A stretch of 64,000 nt of DNA from contig JALNQF010000004.1 in assembly GCA_028456385.1 (NCBI GenBank), forward strand, positions 372,001 through 436,000. Reading direction: 5' to 3'. The notes beneath the pieces are model-generated. The model searched no databases. It was not told the DNA's origin and saw only the letters and a list, made by a program, of their open reading frames with translations. The DNA comes from Ophiosphaerella korrae (taxonomy: Eukaryota; Ascomycota; Dothideomycetes; Pleosporales; Phaeosphaeriaceae). Below, in pieces: positions 11,332-23,344 of this stretch. How positions within the stretch are numbered: the first letter of the stretch is position 1; every line of letters starts with the position of its first letter. The translations under genes were made by a program, and so were the position numbers.

Positions 11332-13282
11332 TCATGCTTTGACCCTCTTCTGGCCAGAGTCGGAGCCATCGTCAGATGTCTTTCGCTTCCGGTCAGCTGA
11401 ATCATCGCGCCCAAAGCTGGGTCCGTTCTGTGCTACTGGCGTCTGAAACGTCAACGGGCTGGGCAGCATGTTCGAGTCACCACGCCCAAAACCCCACTCT
11501 GGGTAGAAGCTTGAGGGAGAAGGAAGCAGGCCGTTTTCGACAAATCGGCTAGGCAGCGCAGAAATTGGGGTTTCCATATCATTGCGGCTGCCATATGAAT
11601 TGCTGTTGGATGGGGGAGGGGGGCGAGCAAAGGGGTTCGGTGGCCCAGTTGCCCCGGCGCTTAGCAAAGAGTTTGCGCTTGGTGAAGGTGGAGGTAAAAC
11701 TACGCCAGAAGAATGCGAGGCATCTGTGCTGGTCCGCGCAGGCGTGGCCCCTGTGGTTCCAGAATCCTTAGGCGATGAATCGGCAGTGGCACTGCCAGCG
11801 TCCGAGTGCTCACTGGGAATCTGTACTCGCAGCCTTGGCTTTTTCGGGTCCGTCTGCAGGCTATTTGTCCGTGAGATTGGTTGTATGGCGGGCATTGAAG
11901 AAGTCGACTGTGTTCGCTGCGGTGGCTGCTGGCTGGGTGTCTGTGACGGTTGCGGCTGAGGCGGGGAGATGCCATTGGTTTGCGGTCGTGACATGGCAGC
12001 AACATCAATGGATTGCGATCGGTTCTCCTGTTTGAACTGAGGAGGGTTTGAATTGCTATTGCCCCAATGTGCCGCAAGCATGGATTGGCTGTCGTCTATG
12101 GGCGTGAAGATGCTATGCTTGGCGGACGCATGGAGAGGCCTTGGCTGTGGCAAAGGCGGGCTCTGGAAGTCACTGTGCTGCGGTGGAGAGGGGACTGTGA
12201 TAGTGGGTTGGGGTGGGCGTTCTTGTGTCGGTTGAGACACAGGCTGCGGCTGAGGGGGTGATTGCTGCTGCTGTACTTGTTGCTGTTGCTGTTGTGCTTG
12301 ATGCTGTTGGTGTGCCTGCTGTTGCGCTTGTTGGTGTGCTTGTTGGTGTGCCTGCTGTTGCGCTTGTTGCTGCGCCTGTTGGTGTTGCTGCTGTTGCACC
12401 TGTTGGTGTTGGTGTTGATGTTGTTGTTGCACTTGCTGCTGCTGAAGAGCAGGTGGCATCGATGGCCGTCGCTGTTCTTGCTGCATGTATTGCTGGACCT
12501 GGGGATGTGTAGGAGTAGGATGCGGATATTGGAACTGGGGAACTGATGGAGGGCCAGGCGACGGTCTGGGGGCCATTGGCTGGGCGGCTTGGGGATTGTA
12601 GAAAGGCGGATTGGGCATGTAGGCGTAATTGTTTGGCATCGGCGGTGGCTGTGAGGGATAGGGCTGGGGAGGGGCCAGGTTTGAGCTTGGTCGGCGGATG
12701 TGCGATCTGGAGCTGGGGCGCGAGAGGTGTCCGGGCTGGGGCGAGGGCCCTCGTTGATGGAAGGGGATACCGCCGTTGGGCATGGGCGGCGAGGCAGAGG
12801 GCCTCATTCCCTGGTAAGCCTGGGTGCGCTGGAGATGCATCATGCTGTGCTCTGGGGGCGTGTGAGAGTCACGCGGGGCAGCGCCCTCGTCGTCGTCGTC
12901 ATCATCGTCGTCGCCGTCCTTCTTGCCCATGAAGTCTTCGGGGCCCTTGTGTTCGTGGGCTCCGCCATACTGCGTAGTCTGTCAGTGAGCTGGTGATGCG
13001 GCGAACACGTGAGGAGCTTACATATTGGTAGCGACCAATGGTGTCGTGGATGTCGCCTGACGAAAACTCGTACAGCTTCTTGTTGTGGCCGAAGATGATG
13101 ACGGCAACATCGACGGAGCAAAGCACAGAGAGCTCATGCGCCTTCTTGAACAGACCACCCTTGCGCTTGAGGAAGGTGCTGGCAGGGTCAGTGGAGGCGC
13201 GAGGATGCAGCGAGACGGCGACTTACACGGAGCGGTTGCGGTCGTCCTTGATGGCCTTGATCTCGATCTTCCGGCGGCCCAT
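11332..13282 (-). CDS. rlm1: MADS-box transcription factor of the Rlm1/MEF2 type (616 aa)
   Basis: Exons are 13282-13227, 13178-13022 and 12969-11332 with 48-52 nt introns, and the frame is preserved throughout. Residues 1-71 form a full MADS box with MEF2-type features ([20 protein letters not shown], then [20 protein letters not shown] and a hydrophobic beta strand VAVIIFG). The rest is disordered. An acidic DDDDDDDE patch is followed by Pro-rich segments, a long Gln/His/Ala tract encoded mainly by CAG/CAA (12256-12450) and a basic C-terminus ([19 protein letters not shown]). In yeast and Aspergillus, Rlm1 is the target of the Slt2/MpkA cell-wall-integrity MAP kinase. SP/TP sites are plentiful, fitting MAPK control. 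Expected to be nuclear. Confidence 0.93.
12256..12450 (-). repeat. Imperfect CAG/CAA repeat coding a poly-Gln tract
   Basis: On the coding (minus) strand this is a mix of CAG, CAA, CAC and GCC/GCA codons giving Gln runs broken by Ala and His, with a repeated QQAQQQAHQ pattern. It lies inside rlm1 and is a likely length-polymorphic tract. Confidence 0.85.
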
Positions 13283-16200
13283 GATGGCGCGGGCTGGTGG
13301 GCTGGTGGGCAGGAAGGCAGGAAGACGGGAAGGGAAGACGGGAAGACAGGAAGGTTGGCGGGCTGGCTGGTTGGTACTAGCGTCACGACAACAAGAAGTC
13401 TAGAAGTGAGCGAGACCGACTCGGACGGGGTTCAACGTTCAGGAGGCCGCTGCAGCAGGAAGCGGCGAAGGGACGGCGCGCGCAGTGTCCAAGCACAGGA
13501 CGGCGTTGGCGCGACGCGACGGGTATAGATATGTGCGTCGGGGACAGGTGCGCGCAACAGAGGACCAAGCCGACGCTCTGCGGATGTGAGGCTCTGGGAG
13601 TGATGTGCAAGAGGAGGCCGTCGTGGAGCGGGCGGCGGTCCTAATAATAGCATGCGTGCGTCTGTGAAGCCCAGGCCACCATGTCCACCACTGCCAGCCT
13701 CCGTCTGCTTCGTCTGCGTCGCTAATATGCTGCTTTGCGCTTTTTGCCCACGGCACGCCGCCGCACCATTGGCCGTGCAATCTGCTCCATGGCAGCAAAT
13801 GCCCCCCGTGCGGCTTAGCGCGGGCCCTCTCATGCCGAGCTGAGTTATTTTTGGGGCCATATCCGGGCAGGGGTTCACGCCATCACGCCTGCAGCGTCTA
13901 TCACCGTCCACCGTCGCCCATCGCACATCGCACACCCATGATGGCCGCTCGTCCAGGTCGCCCTTCTGCCCGGCTGCACGGCATCCTGCTACCTGTTCCT
14001 GCAGCCAAAAGACCCTCAATTAGCTGCCTGGAAGCTCTGCCGGGCCTTGCGTCTTGAGCTCGCTATATTTGCCTGCGGCCTCGACCAAGACCACTGCCTC
14101 GGGTCCGTCTACCAGCAATCCTCCCTCGAGCTTGCTGGCCAAGACGCAAGATCTGTGTCGAGGCTAGCCGGCCATGCTGCACAAGCCCGCCGTTTGTGCT
14201 GCATCCCACGGGTTTGTGCCTCTTCACTCCTGCTGCTGAGCTGAGTGCTGAGCCATGCTTGCACCACCCGCCTGCAACACCAAACAGCAGCTATCCACTC
14301 TGGCCTCAATGTATAGCCCTTGCACAGGCGAGGCCCAACGGCCAGCTCGCCCCTCCCCTTCACTATCTTTGCCCATGACTACCAGCACCATCCCTCAACG
14401 TCCCACTATTCCCAAACATGCATCGGGGACCGGTCACACTCACGCGACCTGCACACATCCTGCACATGTCCAGGCTCCTGCACATATCACAAACAGCCAA
14501 ACAACGTTTCTGTAATCCTTTCCTTCAATACCCTAACGTTGAAGTTGGAATAGGGCTGCGAGACACGCCGCCCTAGCGTGCATCCCAAGGTTCCCAACTC
14601 CACGAACCCATGCCCGAAGCTCGCCAAAAATAGATATTTATAGAAACGCGTGCGCCGCACATGGGGCATGACGCAGCCGTTTGCCACACCTCATTCAACG
14701 GCGATTAGGCCTACCGTCGCTCCAGGCCTTGCCATGTTTCTAAGCTGTCCAGCTGCCACTCTGAATCCATCGTCTCTTACCCCAATCGTGCTTTCTTACC
14801 CGCGTAGCCGCCCGCTTCGTATCTTCCTCGCTCATTGCACATATCCTCGCTTTCCTAATTCGTACATCTCACCCTCACCACCTCATCCAGCTCTCACCAA
14901 ACATCGTGCCAAACTGGTACCGGGCCAACGGTTCTTGCTCTGCAAACGCCCACCTAGCACCGTCATGTTTCTAATTGAAGCTCAAAGGCTCTCCAACATG
15001 ACCAACACCAACATCTTGCTCCTCTACCTCAACCGAGACTGGACGCGGCCCGTTGCATCTAATTCATCTGTTAGATGCAGGTACAAAATATTACAGGACT
15101 ATTCTTGGTGACACGCTTCACGTCAAAACACTCCTTTCCCATCTTACCAGTCTAGCATCACTGCTCCACAGACACGTGCTTGACGCAGCTATACTGCGTG
15201 GTATGTATTCTTGGTACTAGCTATACGCAAGCATCATTCTGTAATTCTTCTAGCCGCCGTTGAAAGCACCTGTATCCTCAAATGAGCACCATCAACTCAG
15301 GGCTCACAGTATTCTTAGCATCATGCACCTACCTTCGCATCACAACCTCACAATCTTGCCACCGTCAGATTCTCCCCGTGCCACAAATATCCCTCTAGAT
15401 AGGCAGATGCTGCAGGTACACGTCTTGTCTATTATTCTTAGCCTTCTACCTTGATACCAGGAACATGGAATCATGGTGTGAAAATGGAGACTTGGAGATG
15501 ATGTAGATCCCCCCCCTTCTCTCTCTCTCTCTCCTGCCGCTCGATGCAGTTACAATATCATATGCTGGTATTGCCCAGGCATAAACGCGTAATCGACCCT
15601 GCTCCTGAACAACGTCCTTGTCAGCTAATCATGATCAATGGCTATCCAGTAACAGTGTAAACGCCTGACCAGCAGGTTCGCTGCAATAGGAGTGCTAACA
15701 ATCATGCTATTCCTGACGATTCTGCCTCACCCCTTTATCCTCGCTAGCACTGGCGGGCTTCCCAGACTTGCTCCAGTGTATTCTGTGGCACGATCCCACT
15801 CCTCCCACTTCTCCCTTCAACTCTATTATTGTCCATTTGCAAGGACGAAATCTAAATCAATCGTATTGCAATCAGGTGGCTAATACAGGGGGGTTAGGGG
15901 GTGGGAAAGGCAATGTCATCTAGAACACATTATTCGAATGAAGATATTGAATCGTGTACATGGGGATCATAGCCAACGAGGCCTCGCACAATCATCAGTG
16001 CCTTCATCGTAAGACAACTACCACGCGTACTCAACTCTACTTCATTACTTGGGCAGCCTTCCACTATACCTCATGCTATATATCAGCCCCCAAACCAATC
16101 ACCATCGTCAGAATTTTGACAGAAATTGCCATCGAACAGTTTCATCCCGGTCTCCTCAATCGTCTCGATAACGGGTGGGAAATCCAAATGGGTAAACAGA

Positions 16201-16384
16201 CTTGACAAGTGCATGCGCTGCCTGGGGTATTAGATGGAAAGACAAACACAACAGAAGGGTATCAGAGCTCATTCATGCTTCAAAGCAGGGGTGTGTATGG
16301 TGCTAAGGAATGCTAGAATTATCGTTGGTGAGCGATCGATCAAGATTAGAGAGGCAAACTTACGTTGACGAAAACTGAAATCGT
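13283..16384. other. 3.1 kb region upstream of rlm1
   Basis: It lies between the rlm1 start and the msb1 stop, both minus-strand, so most of it should be rlm1 promoter and long 5' UTR plus the msb1 3' end. The first 600 bp are GC-rich; 14.3-15.9 kb is pyrimidine-rich on the + strand. A CT microsatellite lies at 15519-15533. The many short ORFs overlap in several frames and look like chance. Confidence 0.5.
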
Positions 16385-19300
16385 TTACCGCATCGCTGCC
16401 GAATTATAATTGGATGGCTGGCCATCAACGTTGCCCGTCAACTCGGCGACTCGAGCCTTGATACGAGCTACGCGACTCTCGATTGTCTCCTCACCGCTCG
16501 TTTCGCCTTCATCTGTACGCTGGCTCTGACTCTGACTACGGCTGCGGCGAGACTGGTCTTCACTCAGTCTTGCTGCACGCTCGGCCGCATTCTTCCTAAT
16601 CTGCGCCCATCGGTCATGTGTGGGAACTGCGTCGGTTTTGAGTGAGACGGACTCTTCCGAAACGTCATCTCGAGTTTGGGCAGCGAAAGGTGTTGGGGTC
16701 ACGGGGCTTGGTGGATCGTCGTATAGCGGCACTTGTCGACGAGTGACATTTGGTGCAGCGGAAACTTCGTCATCACTGTCATCTTGTGGAGCGAAAGCTG
16801 GCATATCCTCCATCGGACCTTGATCAAAGCGCGAGAAGGCCTGAGTCGCTTCATGTTGCTCATGTGCGTCACTGCCGGGTACAAGAGGGGGGCTAGGTTT
16901 GCGAGAATGTGCCACCGCAGCCGGAGACGGAGCTAGGCTTCGTTCATACTGTGGGGAAGGTGGAACAATTGGCCCAGGGTTTTGGGTGCTCAATGCTGGT
17001 GATGGCGCCCGGACTGAAGCGTGGTGGTCATCAATTCGAGATACACTACGGGGAGGTTCCTGTGCGTACGGTTGAGTGGGGTGATCCTCTGATGCTCGAG
17101 CATTAGAAGCGCCAGCAGCTAGTTCGGTCTTCTTGCGACCGAAGAATTTTCTGAACCCACCTCCTTCCTTCTTTTTCAGTTTGTTTGGCGACGATTTCTT
17201 CTCTGCCGCATGGGTCGTGTCCTCGCTCGCACGGATGTTGGTTTGCGGAGCAATAGGCGCTGGGCCAGCAAGTACTGGTTTTCGTTCTGGAACGGCCTGC
17301 CTCAGAGCAGGATGATCAACAGTCGCCAGTGGCAGGAAGTCCTTCTCTCCTTTTATAGGAGTTGCAGTAGGCGAGTCATCCTTCGGCCAAGGGATACGCG
17401 TGGCAGATGAGGCTTCAGGAGTCGGGGTGGCAGCATTGTCAGTCCGAGCCGGGGAGTGTGAAGCTGCTCGCGGAGCACTAGGAGTATTCAACTCAGACCT
17501 CGGAAGTGCTGGTAAGTCGCGATTCAAGCTCTCTTGTGGGAGTGGTGACACGCGACCATTGGCAAAAGTTAAGAGGTTGTCTTTTGACCCCTTCCCAGCG
17601 CTAATATCTCCAAGATATTGGGCGCGTAGAACATCTCGGTCGGGTGCACCCTCTCCAAACTTCTTATCCCACTTCATGGCCGGACCAGCCTCAGTCAATA
17701 GATGTGGTTGTAGCGTCAAGACACTGTTGGTCTTGATTGAAGTTGTATCATCTATCCTCGCCCTACGCTGCGCAAGCTGCTCCGACTCTTTGCGGTCCCT
17801 CTCGTTCTGAGCTAATTTGGCGGCAGCAGCTTGAACTCTAGCGTGCTGGTCTGGGCCAATACTGGTCTTGCTCATTGGCACATTTGCAGCTGTACGGTTG
17901 TACGGCTCCTTCAGAGATGATGGCTTCTTGCCCGTCGATTTCCGTCGCCCTAATCGCCCTCTCCTTGTAAAGCTGAACTTGGATTTCTTCTCGGCAATGT
18001 ATGCACCCTCCTCTGGCCCGGGAGAAGCGCCTTTGACTTGTTCCTCCATCACAAGCCATTTTGCGCCAGGAATTCTTGTTTCAATCAGTGCACATCTGCC
18101 AAACGCAGCCTTGCGATCTATAGTCTCTTCACTGGCCAGACTTATCATCCATACCCACCAGAATGTCTCGTCCAGATCAAATTGCGTGATGCTTGCAAGC
18201 TCACCCGGTTCCAAATCCTCTTCAGCTTGAAGCCCGTTCCGCATATGTGACTGAGAGCTATGTACGCGTGCAGCCTCACTAAGTGGCGGAAGTTTCTGGG
18301 TTGGCAACAATAACGTGTTTGGTGATGTGTGGTTATTCTCGTCGGCGAATCCTGAGGACAAAAAGTCGGCCCATGATGGGGTCGTGGGACGGCCGAAACC
18401 GGTATTCCTCGAATAAGGTCCAGATCGCATGCTGGAAAACTCCCTTAGGCCGCCATTGTTTGATTGTCCATTCATGCTGCTTGCGGGGCTATCAATGAGC
18501 CCAGAGAACCCAAAATCCTCGAAACGGGACCAGGACGGGTCTGGTGCCGTGGTTTCTGGCGACGTGGTTGACTGGTTAGTAGAGGAGATGCAATCGAGAA
18601 CTCGGCGGCATTCATCAGTCAATGCTTTGACGGTGTCATCGTAGGCCGAAAATTGCTGCAGAGCTGCATCGTCGTCACGATACTCAAAATGCTTCGCTCG
18701 GCGCAAAAGTGAGAAGGGTGTAGGGGAGACCGAATCGACTATCATGACAACTTTTGTTGTATGGCTCTGCATCAACACAGGGGTCTGCGGTGGATACTCA
18801 GTCTGCGACAGAAGCGATTGTAGTGATCGTGGGAGTGTGGAGATACCACCAACTGCAGTCGATTCGGGGGAGAGCGAGCGGAGGTAGGCGAAAAAGAGAT
18901 GGCTTGCTGCGTCTGCGGCTCTGCAACTCGGTCAGTAGGTGCGAGCCCTGCATGCTGCATACACTCACTTTTCCCATGTACGGTAGCCACCATCAAAGCC
19001 CTTGTGATCTTCAACGAATTCGAACGCCCACCATCCGGCTAGCCGTGACAATTTTCGGCCGCCCATGCCATTGGTCTTGCTTCTTGCTGCTACAGCGGAC
19101 AGCAGATCGAAGAAATCGAATATGATGGATTTACGAGCCTCGGACTCGACACTAAGGGGTATGAATGTGTCAAAAGCATGTCGGGCGAGATTTGAATCTG
19201 GGCTTGATCAGAAAACGGGTAGGGTCACGCTGAGTCTACGCTACAAACTCACCAGCCTCGCCAATGCGAAATAACTCGTAGGCATCCCAGGTCACGACGC

Positions 19301-19825
19301 CGCCCGAGAGCCTACTCCAGCACCATTTTATGGTGCTGCAAAGGGTCTGTGTGACGTCAGCACTGGCGCGAGGCAAGGTCGAGATAGCGGGGGTCCATTA
19401 TACCAATGGCTCTGTAAGGCGCAGCTCGGTGGCCAGGCCCTCGCCGCTGAACTGGCCGGTGCCTTCGTAGGCGGATTTGAAAAAATTGCGGATAAAGTTG
19501 CGGGAGGCGCTGGTGTCAGACGCGGGGCGGAAAGGGAGCAGGACAAAGGGCATGTCGAGTGCTTTTTTAGTGTGCGTCAGCAAAGGTCACGACTGCCCAC
19601 GTACATTGCCAAATGCGGCATGTGCATACCTCTTGACTTCATCTCTTGGGTGCAGACGTGGATCAGCTCCTGTATCTCCTCAGGCGCGACTTCTTTGCGC
19701 GACCACGACTCCTCCCAGCGCGGCTTGGGCAAAGCAACGGGCTCGGGGCCGTCACCATACTTGCCGGCCTTGGAGGCAGACCGCGCGCCGTCTTTGGACT
19801 TGAAGACATTCTTGAAGAAAGGCAT
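16385..19825 (-). CDS. msb1: Msb1/Mug8-like morphogenesis (polarity) protein (1070 aa)
   Basis: Five exons: 19825-19630, 19561-19404, 19346-19253, 19197-18969 and 18920-16385. The sum is 1071 codons with the frame intact. The folded N-terminal part (about residues 1-430) contains MPFFKNVFKSKDG, then LTEPLTLCSTIKWCWSRL and VVTWDAYELFRIGE, which match the Msb1/Mug8 RhoGAP-like domain. The rest is Ser/Pro-rich with basic blocks (KKSSPNKLKKKEGGGFRKFF) and a short C-terminal helix (ARIKARVAELTGN). In yeast, Msb1 links Rho1/Cdc42 signalling to bud growth and wall synthesis, so a cortical or hyphal-tip location is expected. The apparent start near 18778 is a GTG inside exon 5. Its downstream neighbour rlm1 acts in the Rho1-Pkc1 pathway. 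Confidence 0.88.
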
Positions 19826-21005
19826 GCTGCAGTGGTGCGGGGGGCGTGAGAACTCAGGACGTGCCCGGCTGCATTCGTGATGGCGGCAAATACGAGCAGA
19901 CGGGGGGTAGTTGTTGGTGGCAGACAGCAGCAGCGGGCGCGCGGTGCAGAGGGCGAATTCCTGGTCGAGCAGCACAGCGCTCTTGTTGCAGGCTTCGAAG
20001 AGACTTTGAGACGACGACTAGGTGAAAAGGAGAAGCGCACAGTAGCGACCCCGAGGCAGAGGCTCCTTTAGGAGTAAACGAAATAAGACGTCCAGCAAAG
20101 CCAATTGCTACGGCTGCCCTTGTCTGCCAAGATAACCTTAAAAGTTGGGCAGGACCAAAAGCACACCTACGCACTGCACTGGCTCGTCCCTTGTGCACCT
20201 GCATCCCGCCCTCTCGTATCGAGAGGCCCTGTCCTGCCAACACATACTAGAGCCCCGGCACTTGAACAGCCTCACCTGCATTCTGCTCAGCCCGCCGCCC
20301 TGATTGGCGCGGTACGGCGATGCGTTGTCCTTGTCGCGTCACTCACCGCGAGGGCGAGGTGGCTATGACTTACTCTTACACACCCGCTCCAGGTCGGCAT
20401 GAGACAAAATAAAAAGCAAATCCTGGCCCTCCTGGTGTCACACACGCGCATTGAGGTCAGCTCAAAGCGGCAGGCTCTGTCACGAATGGCCGTGAAACCG
20501 CGAGAAGAGCGGTTACAAAGCTGAGCTATCAGTTTCGACCTTGCAATTTCCATTCGCCATTCGGATCTACATCATCCCCCACTAACCGACCCACAAATAC
20601 GGTGTAACTACGGTTGCCTTCCGCCGTTCTGCCCAGAGGCCACTGACATGTGAATCTGAAGTGCGAGAACCAACGCACAACTGCGCCACGTCTGGTTTTT
20701 CTATGCCCATCTCCCTGCCCTGCAACAACAGCGCACCTGCATACTAGCCTTGTCACATGACAGCGCGATTACGCGCTAGCCCGCCGTCCTAAGCCAGCTA
20801 TGGACGCTAGCGTATGATAACGCCACCAGCTAAATCGCTTCTGCCCGAACTACGTCAAACCCGCTTTGCTAGGGCACACGTCTGACTAGTAAGTCTACTC
20901 GTCCAGCCGGAAGCTCGAGCACTTTCTCAAACCTTACTACTCGAGAGGAGCTTTATGTATGCATTTGCCAACTAGCAACAGGCTGCTTTAGCAAGCCGCT
21001 TCAAC
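19826..21005. other. Divergent promoter region of msb1 and coiled-coil gene
   Basis: This is 1.18 kb between divergent start codons. Pyrimidine-rich patches lie near both starts. ORFs at 19877-20071 and 20105-20368 look like chance. No RNA gene was recognised. Confidence 0.5.
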
Positions 21006-22343
21006 ATGCCCCCGCAAATGGCTTGCCCCATATCCGAGGTCGACCATGCTTTGTCCAAGTACATAAACTCCCGTGAAGAGACATTGAGGATCCGACGAGC
21101 GCTGTCAAACTACATTGCCAGCAGCCTCAGACCTGTCAATGCCGCCAAATGTCGACATCTCGCCCAAGAATGCCCACAAAACATTTCAGCTGTGCCCACA
21201 AACCCCCCTGGCCTGAAAGGATCCCGTCTCGACTACCTTCAAGCCTTGCGGGCGCATAGTCACGCACAGATCCGACACCAGGAGCTCTCGTCTTCGCTTA
21301 GAGAACTACAGCAACAACACATTGATGAAAACCCAACACAAACACAGTCGGACTACGACAATGGAACTACGCATGGCTATATCTCCCTTTTGCGCCAACG
21401 TCGACGCTTTGCTGAACTACAAGTCATTCAGGATTCTCTAGAAAAGTTGCTAGTTGCGAGGCCTCAACATGCCCAAACGGATCCGAAGGTCCTCGTCATG
21501 GAAGCAAGTGGGGAGCCACCCAACCTACCGGCAGAGAGACTAGAGCTGCTCTCTCAGGCCCAAGATGACCAATCTTGGAATTTCAAGCTCAAGCAAGAAG
21601 TTCTAGAAGCGCGTTCAAGCATGGACAAAGCAAATGCATCCAGGGCGAAAGCTGAGAGCGAGACTATAGGTTCCACGAGCTTGCAGCAACAGGTCCAAGC
21701 ACTGGAATGCGCTCGTAATGAGATTGTAGAGTGGGTGCAGGACGAACTAGCCAAGATGGAAGAGGACTCAGTTTTTCTTGAAAATGTGTCACCAATCAAA
21801 CGATCAGTAAACGAGACTACTCCCATGGAGCCTGTCTCTGCGCAGCAAATCATCAGAAATGCATACAATCAGTACACAGCGTCTCGAGCTAGCCTCGTCA
21901 GGGAGTATGAATGCCTCCAACAACCACCAGGGTCGCAAACGCACGAATCAGGCCATTCTCGAGATACAACCTCTGGCGATAATTTTCATTCTCATGAACG
22001 CCCCCCAATGCCTATTACCACTCTTTTCCCGCACCTTCCACACCTAATTCAAATATCAAATAACGATCGCGCTTTGCTGCAACAGTCTGTATTTCTACAG
22101 GCACAGATCGCATCTGCAGATCAAGAGATAGAAGAAGCTCTACTACGACTATCTGGCGAAAGCCATCTGCTTCCAGCAGGTACAAAAGACGTCGCAGCTT
22201 GGAGTAAGACCGCGGTAGCGGCTAAAGTAGCAACAGAAGAATTCGTGAAGGAGCACTTGCAGGCGAGTCGCCAAGAAGTGAGTAGTGTGAGCAGGATTAT
22301 GGAGCTTTGCTCGTTGCAAAGTGAGGTATTGGCTACTATCTAA
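21006..22343 (+). CDS. Coiled-coil protein of unknown function (445 aa)
   Basis: A single exon, ATG preceded by CAAC, ending ATC-TAA. The sequence is mostly alpha-helical and rich in Gln, Glu, Leu and Ala. Heptad-like stretches lie at about 80-115 (GSRLDYLQALRAHSHAQIRH onward), 125-150 (SLLRQRRRFAELQVIQDSLE), 180-280 and 345-440. There is no membrane span, signal peptide or enzyme motif. The pattern, with GxRLDYLxALxAH near residue 80, resembles Pezizomycotina coiled-coil proteins that I associate loosely with augmin/HAUS-like or spindle proteins. That link is weak and should be treated as a guess. Confidence 0.7.
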   Translation: MPPQMACPISEVDHALSKYINSREETLRIRRALSNYIASSLRPVNAAKCRHLAQECPQNISAVPTNPPGLKGSRLDYLQALRAHSHAQIRHQELSSSLRELQQQHIDENPTQTQSDYDNGTTHGYISLLRQRRRFAELQVIQDSLEKLLVARPQHAQTDPKVLVMEASGEPPNLPAERLELLSQAQDDQSWNFKLKQEVLEARSSMDKANASRAKAESETIGSTSLQQQVQALECARNEIVEWVQDELAKMEEDSVFLENVSPIKRSVNETTPMEPVSAQQIIRNAYNQYTASRASLVREYECLQQPPGSQTHESGHSRDTTSGDNFHSHERPPMPITTLFPHLPHLIQISNNDRALLQQSVFLQAQIASADQEIEEALLRLSGESHLLPAGTKDVAAWSKTAVAAKVATEEFVKEHLQASRQEVSSVSRIMELCSLQSEVLATI

Positions 22344-22755
22344 AGGCTTTCTAGTTGCTCGTACAAATACAGTGAGTCGAAATGTATAGATAGTACCTGT
22401 AACCCACAAGATTAGTGTCTACAAGACTTTATGCAATCGGGGGCTGTTCTACTAGCTGAATCTAAAAAGTACCTACAATTGACAAAATGCTTGCATATCA
22501 GTCAAAAATTTGATTGTACACATCAACGTCCTTGGTTTATTATTGAAGGAATTTCAAAGACATGATTTGGCTGCTATCATTATTTGAGCTCAAGCTACAT
22601 GTACACACCCTTTTGATGACCACAATCTTCACAACAAACCAGAGCATGGACACAGTTCAAATAAGTAAAATTATAGGGTATATGAAAAAGGGGCACAAAA
22701 ACAACAAGGAACAGAACCACTTTGATCACTCAACTGCTGGGATCTATGAAAACAC
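22344..22755. other. AT-rich intergenic region
   Basis: Holds the 3' UTR of the coiled-coil gene and the flank of the pseudogene that follows. It is A/T-rich with no coding character. Confidence 0.5.
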
Positions 22756-23344
22756 TCATATTATCTGAGCTTCACAAAGCGCACTACTGCTTGTGACAAA
22801 CCCCACATTTGTGGAAATCTGATACCCAATCAACTCCTGGGCGCCTCGGTCCGTCATAGTGCAGATACAGTCATTGAGTAAGACACAACCACAGCCAGAT
22901 GAATATACATCGGAAACAGTACCAAAGACACATTGGTCTGTATTCACTCCAGCAAAGAGTAGAGCCTGTTTCCCGGATGCTCGCAAGTACTCATGGAGAG
23001 GCTCCTTGGTAGACCACACGCGTCTTGTCGAAGAAGAGTTCGCTAGGTTACACAACCGCCCTCGGGGGTTTGTAGAGCCCAAAATTCCAGGTTCTTATGA
23101 AAAGGCATCTTCCCTGCGGCATGGTCTCAATAGATTGGGTTGAGGAAGTAGTTTTGCATGTCAATAACTATCAGAATCGAACAGGTCGGGTTGATCATGA
23201 AGCCGTTATGGTTTCGCTCTGCCTCATTGCATTCGGATCTTCGTAACAAGTCGAATTTTTTCGAAGCTGGCAAATAAAGCCATTACTCTTCTCCTCCAAA
23301 TGGGATAGGCGCTGTACATTTAATCTTGCCGATTGAGTTGTCAT
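22756..23344 (-). pseudogene. Decayed isochorismatase-family cysteine hydrolase
   Basis: Reading the minus strand, three pieces of one enzyme can be recognised in order. First, PIPFGGEE, then an in-frame TAA, then WLYLPASKKFDLLRRS, the typical N-terminal region. Second, CSILIVIDMQNYFLNP, with the catalytic Asp of the isochorismatase triad, followed four bases later by another stop. Third, in a shifted frame, LLFAGVNTDQCVFGTVSDVY, the C-terminal half with the nucleophile Cys. About 100 residues expected between pieces two and three, including the catalytic Lys region, are missing, and stops or frameshifts separate the rest. It cannot give a working enzyme. Coordinates are approximate at the 5' end (about 23340). 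Confidence 0.75.

Noticed and set aside
16385..18778. 797-codon stand-alone gene
   Set aside because: The apparent start is GTG; the frame continues upstream through four more exons to form full-length Msb1.
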